From: Gemmatimonadota bacterium | GTDB taxonomy: Bacteria > Gemmatimonadota > Gemmatimonadetes > Gemmatimonadales > GWC2-71-9 | DNA length: 64,000 nt | Direction of reading: 5' to 3' | NCBI GenBank assembly: GCA_009692115.1 | Contig: SHZU01000005.1 | Span: forward strand, 124,001 to 188,000 | Shown: positions 24,291 through 31,926 of the stretch, piece after piece | How the letters are laid out: each line of letters begins with the position of its first letter | Numbering within the stretch: the first letter of the stretch is position 1 | The notes under the pieces: generated by a model | The model's input: the letters and a program-made list of their open reading frames with translations, nothing else | What the model was told of the DNA's origin: nothing | Database searches by the model: none | Position numbers and translations under genes: made by a program

Positions 24291-26831
24291 TTAGAAACGA
24301 GCGGTCAATCCACCAAGGAGGCGGCGTCCGTTGACCGAGCCGCCGAAGATCGAGTACCGCTGTTGGTCGAACAAGTTGTTGGCCGTCACGTAGACCCGCA
24401 GGTTGTTGTTGACGGCAAACCCCGCATTGGCGTCGATCGTGCCTTGCGGCTCGATCCACCCGGCGAACACGCCAGCCGCCCAGTCATACCCCTTGACCGC
24501 CCGGAAATTCACGCCCAAATCGAGGCCGCTCCGACCGGTATAGGTGACGGCGATGTTGCCTTTCGAGCTTGGCGTGTTGGGAACCAGCTGATCGCCGGCG
24601 AGCTGCTGGTTGATGTCGAACCGGAAGATCGTCAGGTTTCCGTCGACCCGAAATTCGTCGGCCAACTGGAGACCCGCGGCAAACTCAAAGCCGTACTGGG
24701 TGGCCTTGCCGGCATTAGCGTACGACACCACGACCGCGGTCTTGCCGTCCTCCTGCCGGGTCAGGCCCCGTCCGGCGGTGGCGGTGGCCGGATTGGCAAG
24801 CAAGGCGTTTCGCACCGCGCCCTCGAGGGCGGCCCGGGCCGCCGCGGGTACGGCGGCCGGAGCGGTCCAGGCGCCAAAGGTAGGATTGACACCAGGCAAC
24901 AAGTCGGTGACGAAGTCCCTCAGCACGTTCAAGTAGGCGTCGACCGAGAAGTAGAACCGATCGGTCAGATCGCCGCGATAGCCGATTTCGATACCGGTGT
25001 TCTTTTCGACTTGGAGCTTGTTGTTCCCCCGGGCCCGGACCGGGACGGCGGCGGTGTTGTCGAACAGCTGTCCGGCCGGCACGCCGGCGAGGAGGGGGCC
25101 TAACTGCGGGTTGGCCCGGAGACCGGCTTCGAGGGCCGAGAAATTGGCCGGTGCGCCGGCGGCGGCATTGAGGAAGAACTCCGAATAGTTCGGGGTCTGG
25201 AACGCCTTGTTGAACGTGAACCGGAACGAATGCCGGTCCGTCGGCGTGTAGACGATGGCCGCCTTGGGCGAGAATTGGGCGTCAATCAGGCCACCGAGAT
25301 CATACCGGCCGGCCGCTACCACTTTGGTCACCTCGCTGAGCTTGTACTCGAACTGGCTGAACAACGCGTAGTAGTTGTCGGTCCGATCGTCATCGAGGCG
25401 ATTGATCAGGGTTTGCTGGGTGTTGAGGCTGTACTTGCGGAAGGAGCCGCCGAGCACGAACCGACCCTTGTCGCCCGCGAAGGTGTTCTTCTGCTGGCCC
25501 TCGACGTGGAAGATGTCGGACCGTTCCTCGAGGCCCGCGCCGGAGGCGAGCGAATACTGCGGCTCTTCCGTTTTCCGGCCGTTCCAGTAGGCCATCACAT
25601 CGAAGGCCTTGGCGGCGTAGTTGAACCGGGTGTAGGGCCGGACCGACTTGGTGATTTGGACCCGCCCGATGCCGGTGACCGCGGTTTCGTTTTCGGCCAG
25701 CGCCATCCCGAACTCGCCGGTAGCGATGTCACCGTTGGCCGTGTAGTAATCGAGCCGGGCCGATCCGTAGGTGCTCTTGACGGGGTCCCGGTCGCCGGTC
25801 AGTGCGCCGGTGGCCGGGTCGGCGGTCTGGCCGTTCAGGGCCCGGAGTTCCCGCCGGGAACACGACGAGCAAAAGCTCCGGAAGGTCAGGGAATCGGTGG
25901 CGGGCCTGTATTCGGTCTTGAGGGCGCTGCCGTCCGCCAAGGTTCGGGAACGAGACCAGGTATCGCTTCGGTAGTAGCCCACGTTGACTCGGTATCCGAA
26001 CCGGCCGTCGTACAGCAATCCGGCGTGCCGGAGATCCGCCTTGGCGGTGGAGAGCCCGCCGCCGCCGACGCTCAGTTTGGTGCCGACGACCTCCCGGGCG
26101 GAGGGGGTCTTGATGTTGAGCACACCGGCATAGGCATTGGCGCCGTACAGGGCCGAACCGGGGCCCCGGACCAGTTCCATGGAACCGATATCTTCGGTCG
26201 GGACCGAGAGGGCGTTCCACTCTTGGTTGCCGAGGAAGCCGGTGGCAACGTCGCGACCATCGATGAGCACCAACACGCGGCGGTTCAACGACGAGTTGAA
26301 ACCGCGGGTATTGACGTTGAAATCGTTGACTCCGTTTTGGGCCAAGTCCACCCCGGGTACCGCGGCCAAGGCGAGCGGCGCTTGTCCGGTAATCGAGGTG
26401 GTCTGGAGGGTCCGGGCGTCGATGACCGACACGGCCGCCGGTGCTTGGGTGGCCCGCTCCGGAGCTTTCGAGGCGGTGGTGACGATCAAGGCATTCAAGG
26501 CGATCGGATGGGCTTCCATTTTGGCGTCGGCCGTGGTGCTGCCACCGGCCGTGACCGTGACGGACACTTCGGTTGGCTTGTAGCCGAGCCACCGAAACAC
26601 CAACGTGTAGGTGCCGGCGGGAACCCGCTCGATCACATAGCGGCCTTGGGTGTTGGTGACCGCCGTGGTGCCGGGGCCGCGGACCCCGACCGTGACGCCG
26701 GCCAGCGGGGCGCCATCATCGACTCGGGTGACTTTGCCGGCCACTGTGCCGGTGCTCTGCGCCATGACCGTGGGTGCCGCAAGGACCGCGAGGGCCGCTG
26801 CCAGCATGCCTGCCGTACGTAGCAAACGCAT
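24291..26831 (-). CDS. TonB-dependent outer-membrane receptor
   Basis: 846 residues. Signal peptide ending 'APTVMAQ', then a carboxypeptidase-regulatory-like beta domain at about 26-105 ('GTVAGKVTRVDDGAPLAG'), a plug domain at about 118-235 with 'VLVLIDGRDVA', 'MELVRGPGSALYGANAY', then a 22-strand-type barrel ending in 'GLTARF' (terminal Phe, as in outer-membrane proteins). A Cys-rich loop 'SFCSSCSRRE' lies near residue 335. It imports a large substrate (siderophore, cobalamin, peptide or glycan) across the outer membrane; the ligand is unclear. The stand-alone setting and N-terminal extension resemble SusC-like/CirA-type receptors of scavenging bacteria. Confidence 0.92.
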   Translation of the reverse strand: MRLLRTAGMLAAALAVLAAPTVMAQSTGTVAGKVTRVDDGAPLAGVTVGVRGPGTTAVTNTQGRYVIERVPAGTYTLVFRWLGYKPTEVSVTVTAGGSTTADAKMEAHPIALNALIVTTASKAPERATQAPAAVSVIDARTLQTTSITGQAPLALAAVPGVDLAQNGVNDFNVNTRGFNSSLNRRVLVLIDGRDVATGFLGNQEWNALSVPTEDIGSMELVRGPGSALYGANAYAGVLNIKTPSAREVVGTKLSVGGGGLSTAKADLRHAGLLYDGRFGYRVNVGYYRSDTWSRSRTLADGSALKTEYRPATDSLTFRSFCSSCSRRELRALNGQTADPATGALTGDRDPVKSTYGSARLDYYTANGDIATGEFGMALAENETAVTGIGRVQITKSVRPYTRFNYAAKAFDVMAYWNGRKTEEPQYSLASGAGLEERSDIFHVEGQQKNTFAGDKGRFVLGGSFRKYSLNTQQTLINRLDDDRTDNYYALFSQFEYKLSEVTKVVAAGRYDLGGLIDAQFSPKAAIVYTPTDRHSFRFTFNKAFQTPNYSEFFLNAAAGAPANFSALEAGLRANPQLGPLLAGVPAGQLFDNTAAVPVRARGNNKLQVEKNTGIEIGYRGDLTDRFYFSVDAYLNVLRDFVTDLLPGVNPTFGAWTAPAAVPAAARAALEGAVRNALLANPATATAGRGLTRQEDGKTAVVVSYANAGKATQYGFEFAAGLQLADEFRVDGNLTIFRFDINQQLAGDQLVPNTPSSKGNIAVTYTGRSGLDLGVNFRAVKGYDWAAGVFAGWIEPQGTIDANAGFAVNNNLRVYVTANNLFDQQRYSIFGGSVNGRRLLGGLTARF

Positions 26832-26938
26832 GATTCCGTCTTAACCGTGGGAGTGAACGTTAACCCGCGCCGGAACGGGGTTCCGGTTTGGGCCGAAAAA
26901 GGTGCACCCCGAACCGAGGGTAGACAAGGGCGAACCGG

Positions 26939-28129
26939 CTATTTGATCAGACTGACTTTCGTGACCCGGACGCGTCCCGGTTCGCCGGCTTCCGGGCCCG
27001 GCTCGGCGTAGGCCACGTAGAGATCCGATCCCACCAGGGCTGTCCGGGGGAATCCACCGTCTCGGGACCGGCTGGTCGTCGCGACTGTCAGGATCTCTCG
27101 ATCGGGACCCGCCCCGCCAACCGAGCGGACCCGCCAGAAGGCCTGATTGCCGTCGGCCTCGAGCCAAGTCACGACGCCTCGACCTGGGCTGGTCATCTGA
27201 AAGTGTATCCGCCCCAATGGGTTACCCTCGTCAATCCGAATCGGCTTTCCGAACGTCCGACCCCCGTCGGTCGAGAAGGCGGCATTGACCTTCGGGACGC
27301 CGTTGGCCGCGGTAAACCACGCCACGCCTACGTCGTTGCCCGTGGCGGCGATGGACGGACCGTTCACGGGACATTGTCGCGAAACCCACCCGTCGTTTGC
27401 CACCTTCACTGGTTCCGACCACCCGGCTCCGTCCTGGCGGACGACAGCAATGTCTCGGATCTCGTGTTCCGACCGATCCCGGTAGGCCACCACCAACCCG
27501 CCCCGGCCGGCGGTCATCGAGACTTGGCAGCACTCGCAGGTTCGGGTATCGAGCGCGGCCTCATCGGAGACGGTTCCATCGGGGTTCCAGAGAGCGGTCC
27601 GGACCGACATGGCGCCGGCGGAGTCGGTCATTTGTCGGCCGTCGAGCCAGGCCACGGCCACCGAACCCGAGCTGAGCGGGACCATGGCGACGAAGCCGTG
27701 CTCGGTGGCGGAGGTATCGGAATGGACGGTGACCGGTGCCGACCAGGTCCGGCCCCGGTCTCTGGAAGCGGCGAGCTTCACATGATATGCGTAAGCCTTC
27801 GTCGCGGTCTTCTCCAACCAATGGACGACCCAGGTACCGGTCGTGGTTTCAGTGATCGAGGGGAAGTCGGCCCAGTTGACGAAGAACTTGTCGCTTTCCG
27901 CGATCGTGACGGGGGGAGACCAGGCCCCGGCGGATCGGTTGGCCGCTCGGAGGGCGTAGCGACGGTCCGCTCTCGGTTCGAACCAGCTGAGCATCAAGTC
28001 GCCCTTGGAGGTGCGACTCAAAAACGGTTTGCTGCTGCCCGGCGGGCCGGACCATTCGAGGGTGGTTTTTCCACTGGGGGTGCTTCCCCCAACCGCCAGA
28101 GCCACGAGGACGATCCACGCTGTTCGCAT
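26939..28129 (-). CDS. Secreted sialidase-like (BNR-repeat) protein
   Basis: 396 residues with a short N-terminal hydrophobic segment. Asp-box-type repeats 'SRDRGRTWSAP' and 'STDGGRTFGKP' mark a six-bladed sialidase-fold propeller. The sialidase Arg triad and FRIP motif are not evident, so enzymatic sialidase activity is doubtful. An unusual 'TCECCQVSMT' motif at mid-protein has three closely spaced Cys. Spacing to the TonB receptor (107 bases, same strand) allows co-transcription. An imperfectly placed inverted repeat, CCGGAAC-GGG-GTTCCGG, lies at about 26872-26888 between the two. Confidence 0.78.
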   Translation of the reverse strand: MRTAWIVLVALAVGGSTPSGKTTLEWSGPPGSSKPFLSRTSKGDLMLSWFEPRADRRYALRAANRSAGAWSPPVTIAESDKFFVNWADFPSITETTTGTWVVHWLEKTATKAYAYHVKLAASRDRGRTWSAPVTVHSDTSATEHGFVAMVPLSSGSVAVAWLDGRQMTDSAGAMSVRTALWNPDGTVSDEAALDTRTCECCQVSMTAGRGGLVVAYRDRSEHEIRDIAVVRQDGAGWSEPVKVANDGWVSRQCPVNGPSIAATGNDVGVAWFTAANGVPKVNAAFSTDGGRTFGKPIRIDEGNPLGRIHFQMTSPGRGVVTWLEADGNQAFWRVRSVGGAGPDREILTVATTSRSRDGGFPRTALVGSDLYVAYAEPGPEAGEPGRVRVTKVSLIK

Positions 28130-28164
28130 GGTTCAATATCGCATCGGCCGGCCGGGTCCGCCAA

Positions 28165-28325
28165 TCAGTCGGTGGCGGCCTCGAGGGCTGCTTGGTTGGG
28201 CCACCGGGTGTGGCCTTTGGCCAGGTCAGCCAGGGTGGTGTGGCGGAGAGGAACCGAACCACCCGGTCGCCGAGGGCGCTCCAGGCCGCGTGGGCCGGAC
28301 AGGCGGCCTTCGCGGTGCACTCGGG
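28165..28325 (-). pseudogene. C-terminal remnant of an Rrf2 family regulator
   Basis: On the minus strand one frame reads 'ECTAKAACPAHAAWSALGD' and 'RVVRFLSAT'; a one-base shift then gives 'TLADLAKGHTRWPNQAALE' and a TGA at 28167-28165. Together these match the end of Rrf2/IscR-type regulators (Cys ligands, C-x-x-H-x-x-W, then TLADL). Everything upstream of the Cys region, including the DNA-binding domain, is missing: the sequence passes directly into the tail of a permease gene coded on the other strand. Confidence 0.6.
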
Positions 28326-28637
28326 CTGGCGCTCCTGGTTTGGCTCGGGTGTAAGGTGATCTACGATGGGATCCTCCTGCTCGTTGTCACGCTGTTCCGC
28401 GACTACCCGCTCGAGACGCCGGTGCTGATCCTCACGTTCTTGAACCCGGTCGATCTGGCCCGGGTAGTTCTTCTGCTCACGTTCGATGTAGCGATCCTGA
28501 TGGGGTACACGGGCACTCTGTTTGCCGAGTTGTTGGGGACCGGTCCCGGGATCGCCGCCGCGTTTGGCGTGCTGCTGGCTTGTGCCGCGGTTCCGTTGGT
28601 GGCCGGGTTCCGGTGGTTCGGGAAGAAAGACTTCTAA
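28314..28637 (+). pseudogene. C-terminal remnant of a NosY-like ABC-2 permease
   Basis: About 107 residues with three hydrophobic helices, the family segment 'LNPVDLARVVLLL', then 'LMGYTGTLF' and the terminal 'RWFGKKDF'. These features match the last third of NosY/COG1277 permeases, best in the version found with clade II nitrous-oxide reductase clusters. The first two-thirds of the protein is absent and no start codon or ribosome site fits. The 5' end abuts the truncated Rrf2 gene on the opposite strand at about 28310-28325. Confidence 0.6.
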
Positions 28638-28639
28638 CG

Positions 28640-29635
28640 TTAGGCAGACCGGGCCGCGGCCTCGAATCGGGCCATGATGACGGCCACCGGTTCGATGCGG
28701 TGAATCGTGCCGACGCTCATCCCGGCTTGCCAGATGGCCGTCGCGGCATCGTCGGCCCGCCCCTGGCCCCGGATCGAGGTGCGTTTGAGATCCCGAATGG
28801 CCCGGAGCCCGAACCAGGCCCGGATCCATTTCTTGGTGCGGCGGCCTGTGAAGAGCCATCGGGCCACCGGGCCGACCTTGGTGCCGATTCGGGCGATGTA
28901 GGGCGTCTTGATGACCGCAACCGGTACCCCGCTCAACCGCTCGGTGTGGGTGATGTCGGCTTCGGTTGCCGCGACGATGGCCTCTTTGTAGGCCTCGCTC
29001 GCGGTGCACTCCGGGGTCGCGATGAAGCGGGTGCCGAGTTGGACGCCAGCGTAGCCAAGGGTGAGCGCCGCCCCGAATTCCGCTTCGCTCCCAATCCCGC
29101 CGGCCGAGACCACCGGCAGTCCGAGTTCGCTGAGTTCCGCGAGGAGTTGTTCGGGGTTCCGGCTGCCGGAGTGTCCGCCGGCCCGGGCGTTGACGGCAAT
29201 CAGGCCGTGGACCCCGCCATCGCGGGCCTTCTCGGCCCATTTTCGCTCTGTCACATCATGGTACACGACCCCGCCTTGGCGGGTGACGGTATCGACGACC
29301 CAGCGGGGATTGCCGAGTGAGGTCACGAAGAATCGAATGCCTTCCTCGAGGGCGATGTCGACCCATCGCATCATCCGGTCGTGATAGGTCTTGGAACTGG
29401 TCTCGATCAGGGCGTTCATCCCGATCGGTTTCGAGGTGAATCGGTTGATGAGTTGGAGGCCGGCACGAAACTCGTGGCCATGGACGTAGGTCAGCGCGAT
29501 CGGTTGGACGATCCCGATGCCGCCGGCCTCGGACACCGCGGCGACGAGTTCGGGGTTGCTACACGGGTACATGGCGCCGCCGATAATCGGGAGGGCAATG
29601 CGGGCGTGAGCGGTGAGCGGGGTCTCGAGGCGCAT
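28640..29635 (-). CDS. Nitronate monooxygenase (2-nitropropane dioxygenase family)
   Basis: 331 residues, FMN-dependent TIM barrel. 'PIIGGAMYPCSNPELVAAVSE' style N-terminus, 'NARAGGHSG' (flavin/active-site His loop), 'VSAGGIG' and 'GVQLGTRF' phosphate-binding segments are all present. The family oxidises toxic nitronates such as propionate 3-nitronate; some members are enoyl-ACP reductases or have unknown substrates. The gene converges on the NosY-like remnant with two bases between stop codons. Confidence 0.87.
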   Translation of the reverse strand: MRLETPLTAHARIALPIIGGAMYPCSNPELVAAVSEAGGIGIVQPIALTYVHGHEFRAGLQLINRFTSKPIGMNALIETSSKTYHDRMMRWVDIALEEGIRFFVTSLGNPRWVVDTVTRQGGVVYHDVTERKWAEKARDGGVHGLIAVNARAGGHSGSRNPEQLLAELSELGLPVVSAGGIGSEAEFGAALTLGYAGVQLGTRFIATPECTASEAYKEAIVAATEADITHTERLSGVPVAVIKTPYIARIGTKVGPVARWLFTGRRTKKWIRAWFGLRAIRDLKRTSIRGQGRADDAATAIWQAGMSVGTIHRIEPVAVIMARFEAAARSA

Positions 29636-29694
29636 GGAACCGGCAATTTAGCGCGGTTGGCCCCGAAAACCCGGCCGCTCCCGACCCGCTGCCG

Positions 29695-29865
29695 TTACGG
29701 CCGACGGCGAAGCTGCTGCTTGGCTCGGGGCTTCTGGGCCTTGGCGGCGATGTTCGCCGCGTTGGCGGGCAGTGCCGCGGCCCGGGCCGCTTTCTTCTTT
29801 TCGAGAATCGCCCGGAACGCCGCTACGTTCGGATCATTCGCAGGGTCTTTGGGAGGTTTTGGCAT
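29695..29865 (-). CDS. Small basic Ala/Lys-rich protein (56 residues)
   Basis: Starts at ATG 29865 with GGAGG immediately before it, so the spacing is unusually short. The sequence begins 'MPKPPKDPANDPNVAAFR' and is then dominated by Ala, Lys and Arg, ending 'RAKQQLRRRP'. It is likely helical and nucleic-acid-binding by charge alone. I do not recognise a family, but the frame is clean and fills the space between two genes. Confidence 0.5.
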   Translation of the reverse strand: MPKPPKDPANDPNVAAFRAILEKKKAARAAALPANAANIAAKAQKPRAKQQLRRRP

Positions 29866-29917
29866 GCCTCCAAAGTAGTAGATTTGGCGGACCCCCTCCA
29901 GCCAAGACGACGAATCC

Positions 29918-30321
29918 ATGAAACTGCTTTGTTGTTTGATGGTGGCCGCCGGGCCGGTGGCCGCCCAGACCGGCCCCGTCGCCCCCGTTGACCAGTCTGG
30001 TTGGACGGCCGGCGAGTGAGCTCCGGGATGTCGTGGCCCGCTACTCATCCGACCGCCGGGCCCTCGGCCGCCAGTACGACCTCGAAGCCTCGGCGGTGCG
30101 GCGGCGCGCCATGGCGCGCTTCGATCGGGCGTGGCTCAAACAAATCACAGCCATCGGCTTCGACTCCCGCCGCGACGGCGAAGACCCTGGCCGCCACCAA
30201 GGCGTTTCACGACGCCATCCTGCAATCGGGGCACCTGCCGGTCGAGTTGGTCCGGGCCGGTTTGATGAAGCAACCGCCGCGGGGAGATTTCGAGCCCAGT
30301 TGGCGGTTTGCGGGTTTCTAG
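29918..30321 (+). pseudogene. DUF885 family protein collapsed by an internal deletion
   Basis: ATG 29918 opens a signal peptide ('LLCCLMVAAGPVAAQ') and reaches TGA at 30017. The next frame continues with the DUF885 start 'SELRDVVARYSSDRRALG' and 'RFDRAWLKQITAIGFDS'. Near 30175 a third frame gives the family's C-terminus, 'KAFHDAILQSGHLPVELV', ending 'WRFAGF' at TAG 30321. Intact DUF885 proteins are roughly 550-600 residues; here the two ends are only tens of residues apart, so some 450 residues have been deleted, and there is also a frameshift near 30010. Confidence 0.7.
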
Positions 30322-30788
30322 GCGCGGGCCAGGCGCCACACGGTGGTGACCCGGCAGACGACATCTCCGCTCTGGTCGGTAATGGTGGTCTCCACGCGGT
30401 GGTCGACCGGGAGGTTCCCAACCGGGGGCACCGTCACGCGGGCGGTGGCGACCAGTGGGCCGCGGGCTTTCTTGAGGTAGTCCGCGGCAATACTCGTGAC
30501 GATACCCCGGATGTCCGGAGGGAGGGCCAAGGTCATGGCGAGTCCGCTGGTCATCTCGCCGGCGTTGACCAACGCGACCGCATGCACCGACCGGAGGTGG
30601 TTCCGGAGGGCACGCCGGTCGTTGATCGTGACGCGGCAGTGGCCGGGCTCGAGTTCTTGGACCGTGGCTCCGATCGAGCCGCTGTACGGCACGAACCAAC
30701 CGAACAGACGGGAAAAGATCCACCGGCCGGCTGGGAGACCGATACAACGGGTCCAGAGGTTGGCCAGTTGTTCCTGCCGAGACGCCAT
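30318..30788 (-). CDS. Hotdog-fold DUF4442 / PaaI-like thioesterase
   Basis: 156 residues, single hotdog domain. 'GHCRVTINDRRALRNHLRSVHA' supplies the helix and conserved Asn-His, followed by 'LVNAGEMTSGLAM' with the Glu/Asn position used in PaaI-type thioesterases. Likely role: hydrolysis of an acyl-CoA or acyl-ACP in the cytoplasm, substrate unknown. Its stop overlaps the end of the collapsed DUF885 gene on the opposite strand by four bases. Confidence 0.8.
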   Translation of the reverse strand: MASRQEQLANLWTRCIGLPAGRWIFSRLFGWFVPYSGSIGATVQELEPGHCRVTINDRRALRNHLRSVHAVALVNAGEMTSGLAMTLALPPDIRGIVTSIAADYLKKARGPLVATARVTVPPVGNLPVDHRVETTITDQSGDVVCRVTTVWRLARA

Positions 30789-30874
30789 ACTGGTCCTTGG
30801 GTGGGGCGGAAGTAGATACTAACCGGACGTCGGCGCTCCCGAAGAGGGGTCGGCCAGGGCACATTTCAGGCTCA

Positions 30875-31156
30875 ATGCCTGAACCCACCGCGGCCCAGAC
30901 GATTTCGCTCATCGGCATTCTGGTCGAATTGGGAGCGTGTTTGCTGTTCACCACGCTGGTCCTCGGGCTCCGCCGGGAAACAACGCCTCGGCCTTACTTC
31001 ATTCATTGGTCATGGGCCTGGTTGGCGCTGTCCGTTGCGTTGGCGGCGATGGCGGAGTTTCTGGCCCGGCTCAAGACCTCTCACTGGCAGAAGCCATTCG
31101 ATCTCCGGGTGTTGGTCCAGCTGGTTGAGCGGTTTCGGGTCGGGTCGGAATCGTGA
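30875..31156 (+). CDS. Short two-helix membrane protein, possibly a truncated sensor N-terminus
   Basis: 93 residues from ATG 30875. Two hydrophobic helices (about 10-30 and 48-66) resemble the first two helices of the multi-pass input domains of histidine kinases and diguanylate cyclases, like the N-terminus of the broken kinase at 17.2 kb. The last 25 residues are hydrophilic and unrelated in character. It may be a deletion product with a foreign tail or a genuine small protein. Its stop shares one base with the TauE-like start. Confidence 0.4.
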   Translation: MPEPTAAQTISLIGILVELGACLLFTTLVLGLRRETTPRPYFIHWSWAWLALSVALAAMAEFLARLKTSHWQKPFDLRVLVQLVERFRVGSES

Positions 31157-31911
31157 TGGCCCTGGTGGGGTTCGGATTGGCCGTCGTCGTCGGCGTCGTG
31201 CTCGGACTGCTCGGCGGCGGCGGTTCGATCATGACCATTCCGGTCTTGGTGTATGCCTTGGGTGTCCCGATGAAGCAGGCTGTGCCGATGAGCTTGATCG
31301 TGGTTGGGGTGACGAGCATGGTTGGCGCGGTCAGCCATCATCGGCGGGGCAACGTCCGATGGGAGGCGGCCCTGAGCTTCAGTCCGACGGCGATCCTGGG
31401 GGCGTTCGTGGGGGCCCGGTTGGCCCATTTGGCGTCGAACCGGGTTCAGCTCGTGGTCTTTGCCTTCCTGATGCTGGCGGCCGCGGTCTCGATGTTCTTC
31501 GGTCCCGGGATCTGGCAGAACCCGGTCGGCCCGGCCAAAACCCAGATCAGGCGTCCTTTTCCGATCATCGCGGCGTTAGGTTTAGGGGTGGGGATGTTGA
31601 CGGGCCTGGTGGGGGTCGGTGGGGGATTCCTGTACGTGCCGGCCTTGGTCCTGCTTGGCGGGCTGGCGATGAAGGACGCGGTCGGGACCAGCCTGATCCT
31701 GATCATCGCCAGCTGCTTGGCCGGGTTTATCAGCTACCTCGGTACGGTCCGTCTCGATTGGAGCGCCACCGGGTTGTTTACGGTCCTGGCGATTGTCGGG
31801 GTGGCGATCGGGAGCCGGCTGACGAGCATGGTCCCCCAGACGGCGCTCCGCCGGGGGTTTGCGGTGTTGTTGGTTTTCATGGGATTGCTGGTGTTGTTCA
31901 AACCCAGGTGA
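31156..31911 (+). CDS. Sulfite exporter TauE/SafE family (TSUP) permease
   Basis: 251 residues from ATG 31156 (a GTG one codon earlier is possible). Eight or so hydrophobic helices in two pseudo-repeats, each opening with the TSUP glycine motif: 'GLLGGGGSIMTIPVLVY' in the first half and 'GLVGVGGGFLYVPALVL' in the second. TSUP proteins move sulfur oxyanions or sulfonates. The next gene, 15 bases downstream, is an MBL-rhodanese sulfur enzyme, supporting a role in exporting sulfite or thiosulfate formed from persulfides. Confidence 0.88.
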   Translation: MALVGFGLAVVVGVVLGLLGGGGSIMTIPVLVYALGVPMKQAVPMSLIVVGVTSMVGAVSHHRRGNVRWEAALSFSPTAILGAFVGARLAHLASNRVQLVVFAFLMLAAAVSMFFGPGIWQNPVGPAKTQIRRPFPIIAALGLGVGMLTGLVGVGGGFLYVPALVLLGGLAMKDAVGTSLILIIASCLAGFISYLGTVRLDWSATGLFTVLAIVGVAIGSRLTSMVPQTALRRGFAVLLVFMGLLVLFKPR

Positions 31912-31926
31912 TGGATCAGGAGAGTC

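Noticed and set aside
25230-26822. 530-codon open frame antisense to the TonB receptor gene
   Set aside because: GC-rich third positions produce long shadow frames. The TonB frame carries all family motifs; the antisense one has none.
27849-29240. 463-codon minus-strand open frame across the sialidase and nitronate monooxygenase genes
   Set aside because: It is a composite shadow. Only its piece at 28200-28325 has real similarity, as an Rrf2 remnant, and that piece is cut at both sides.
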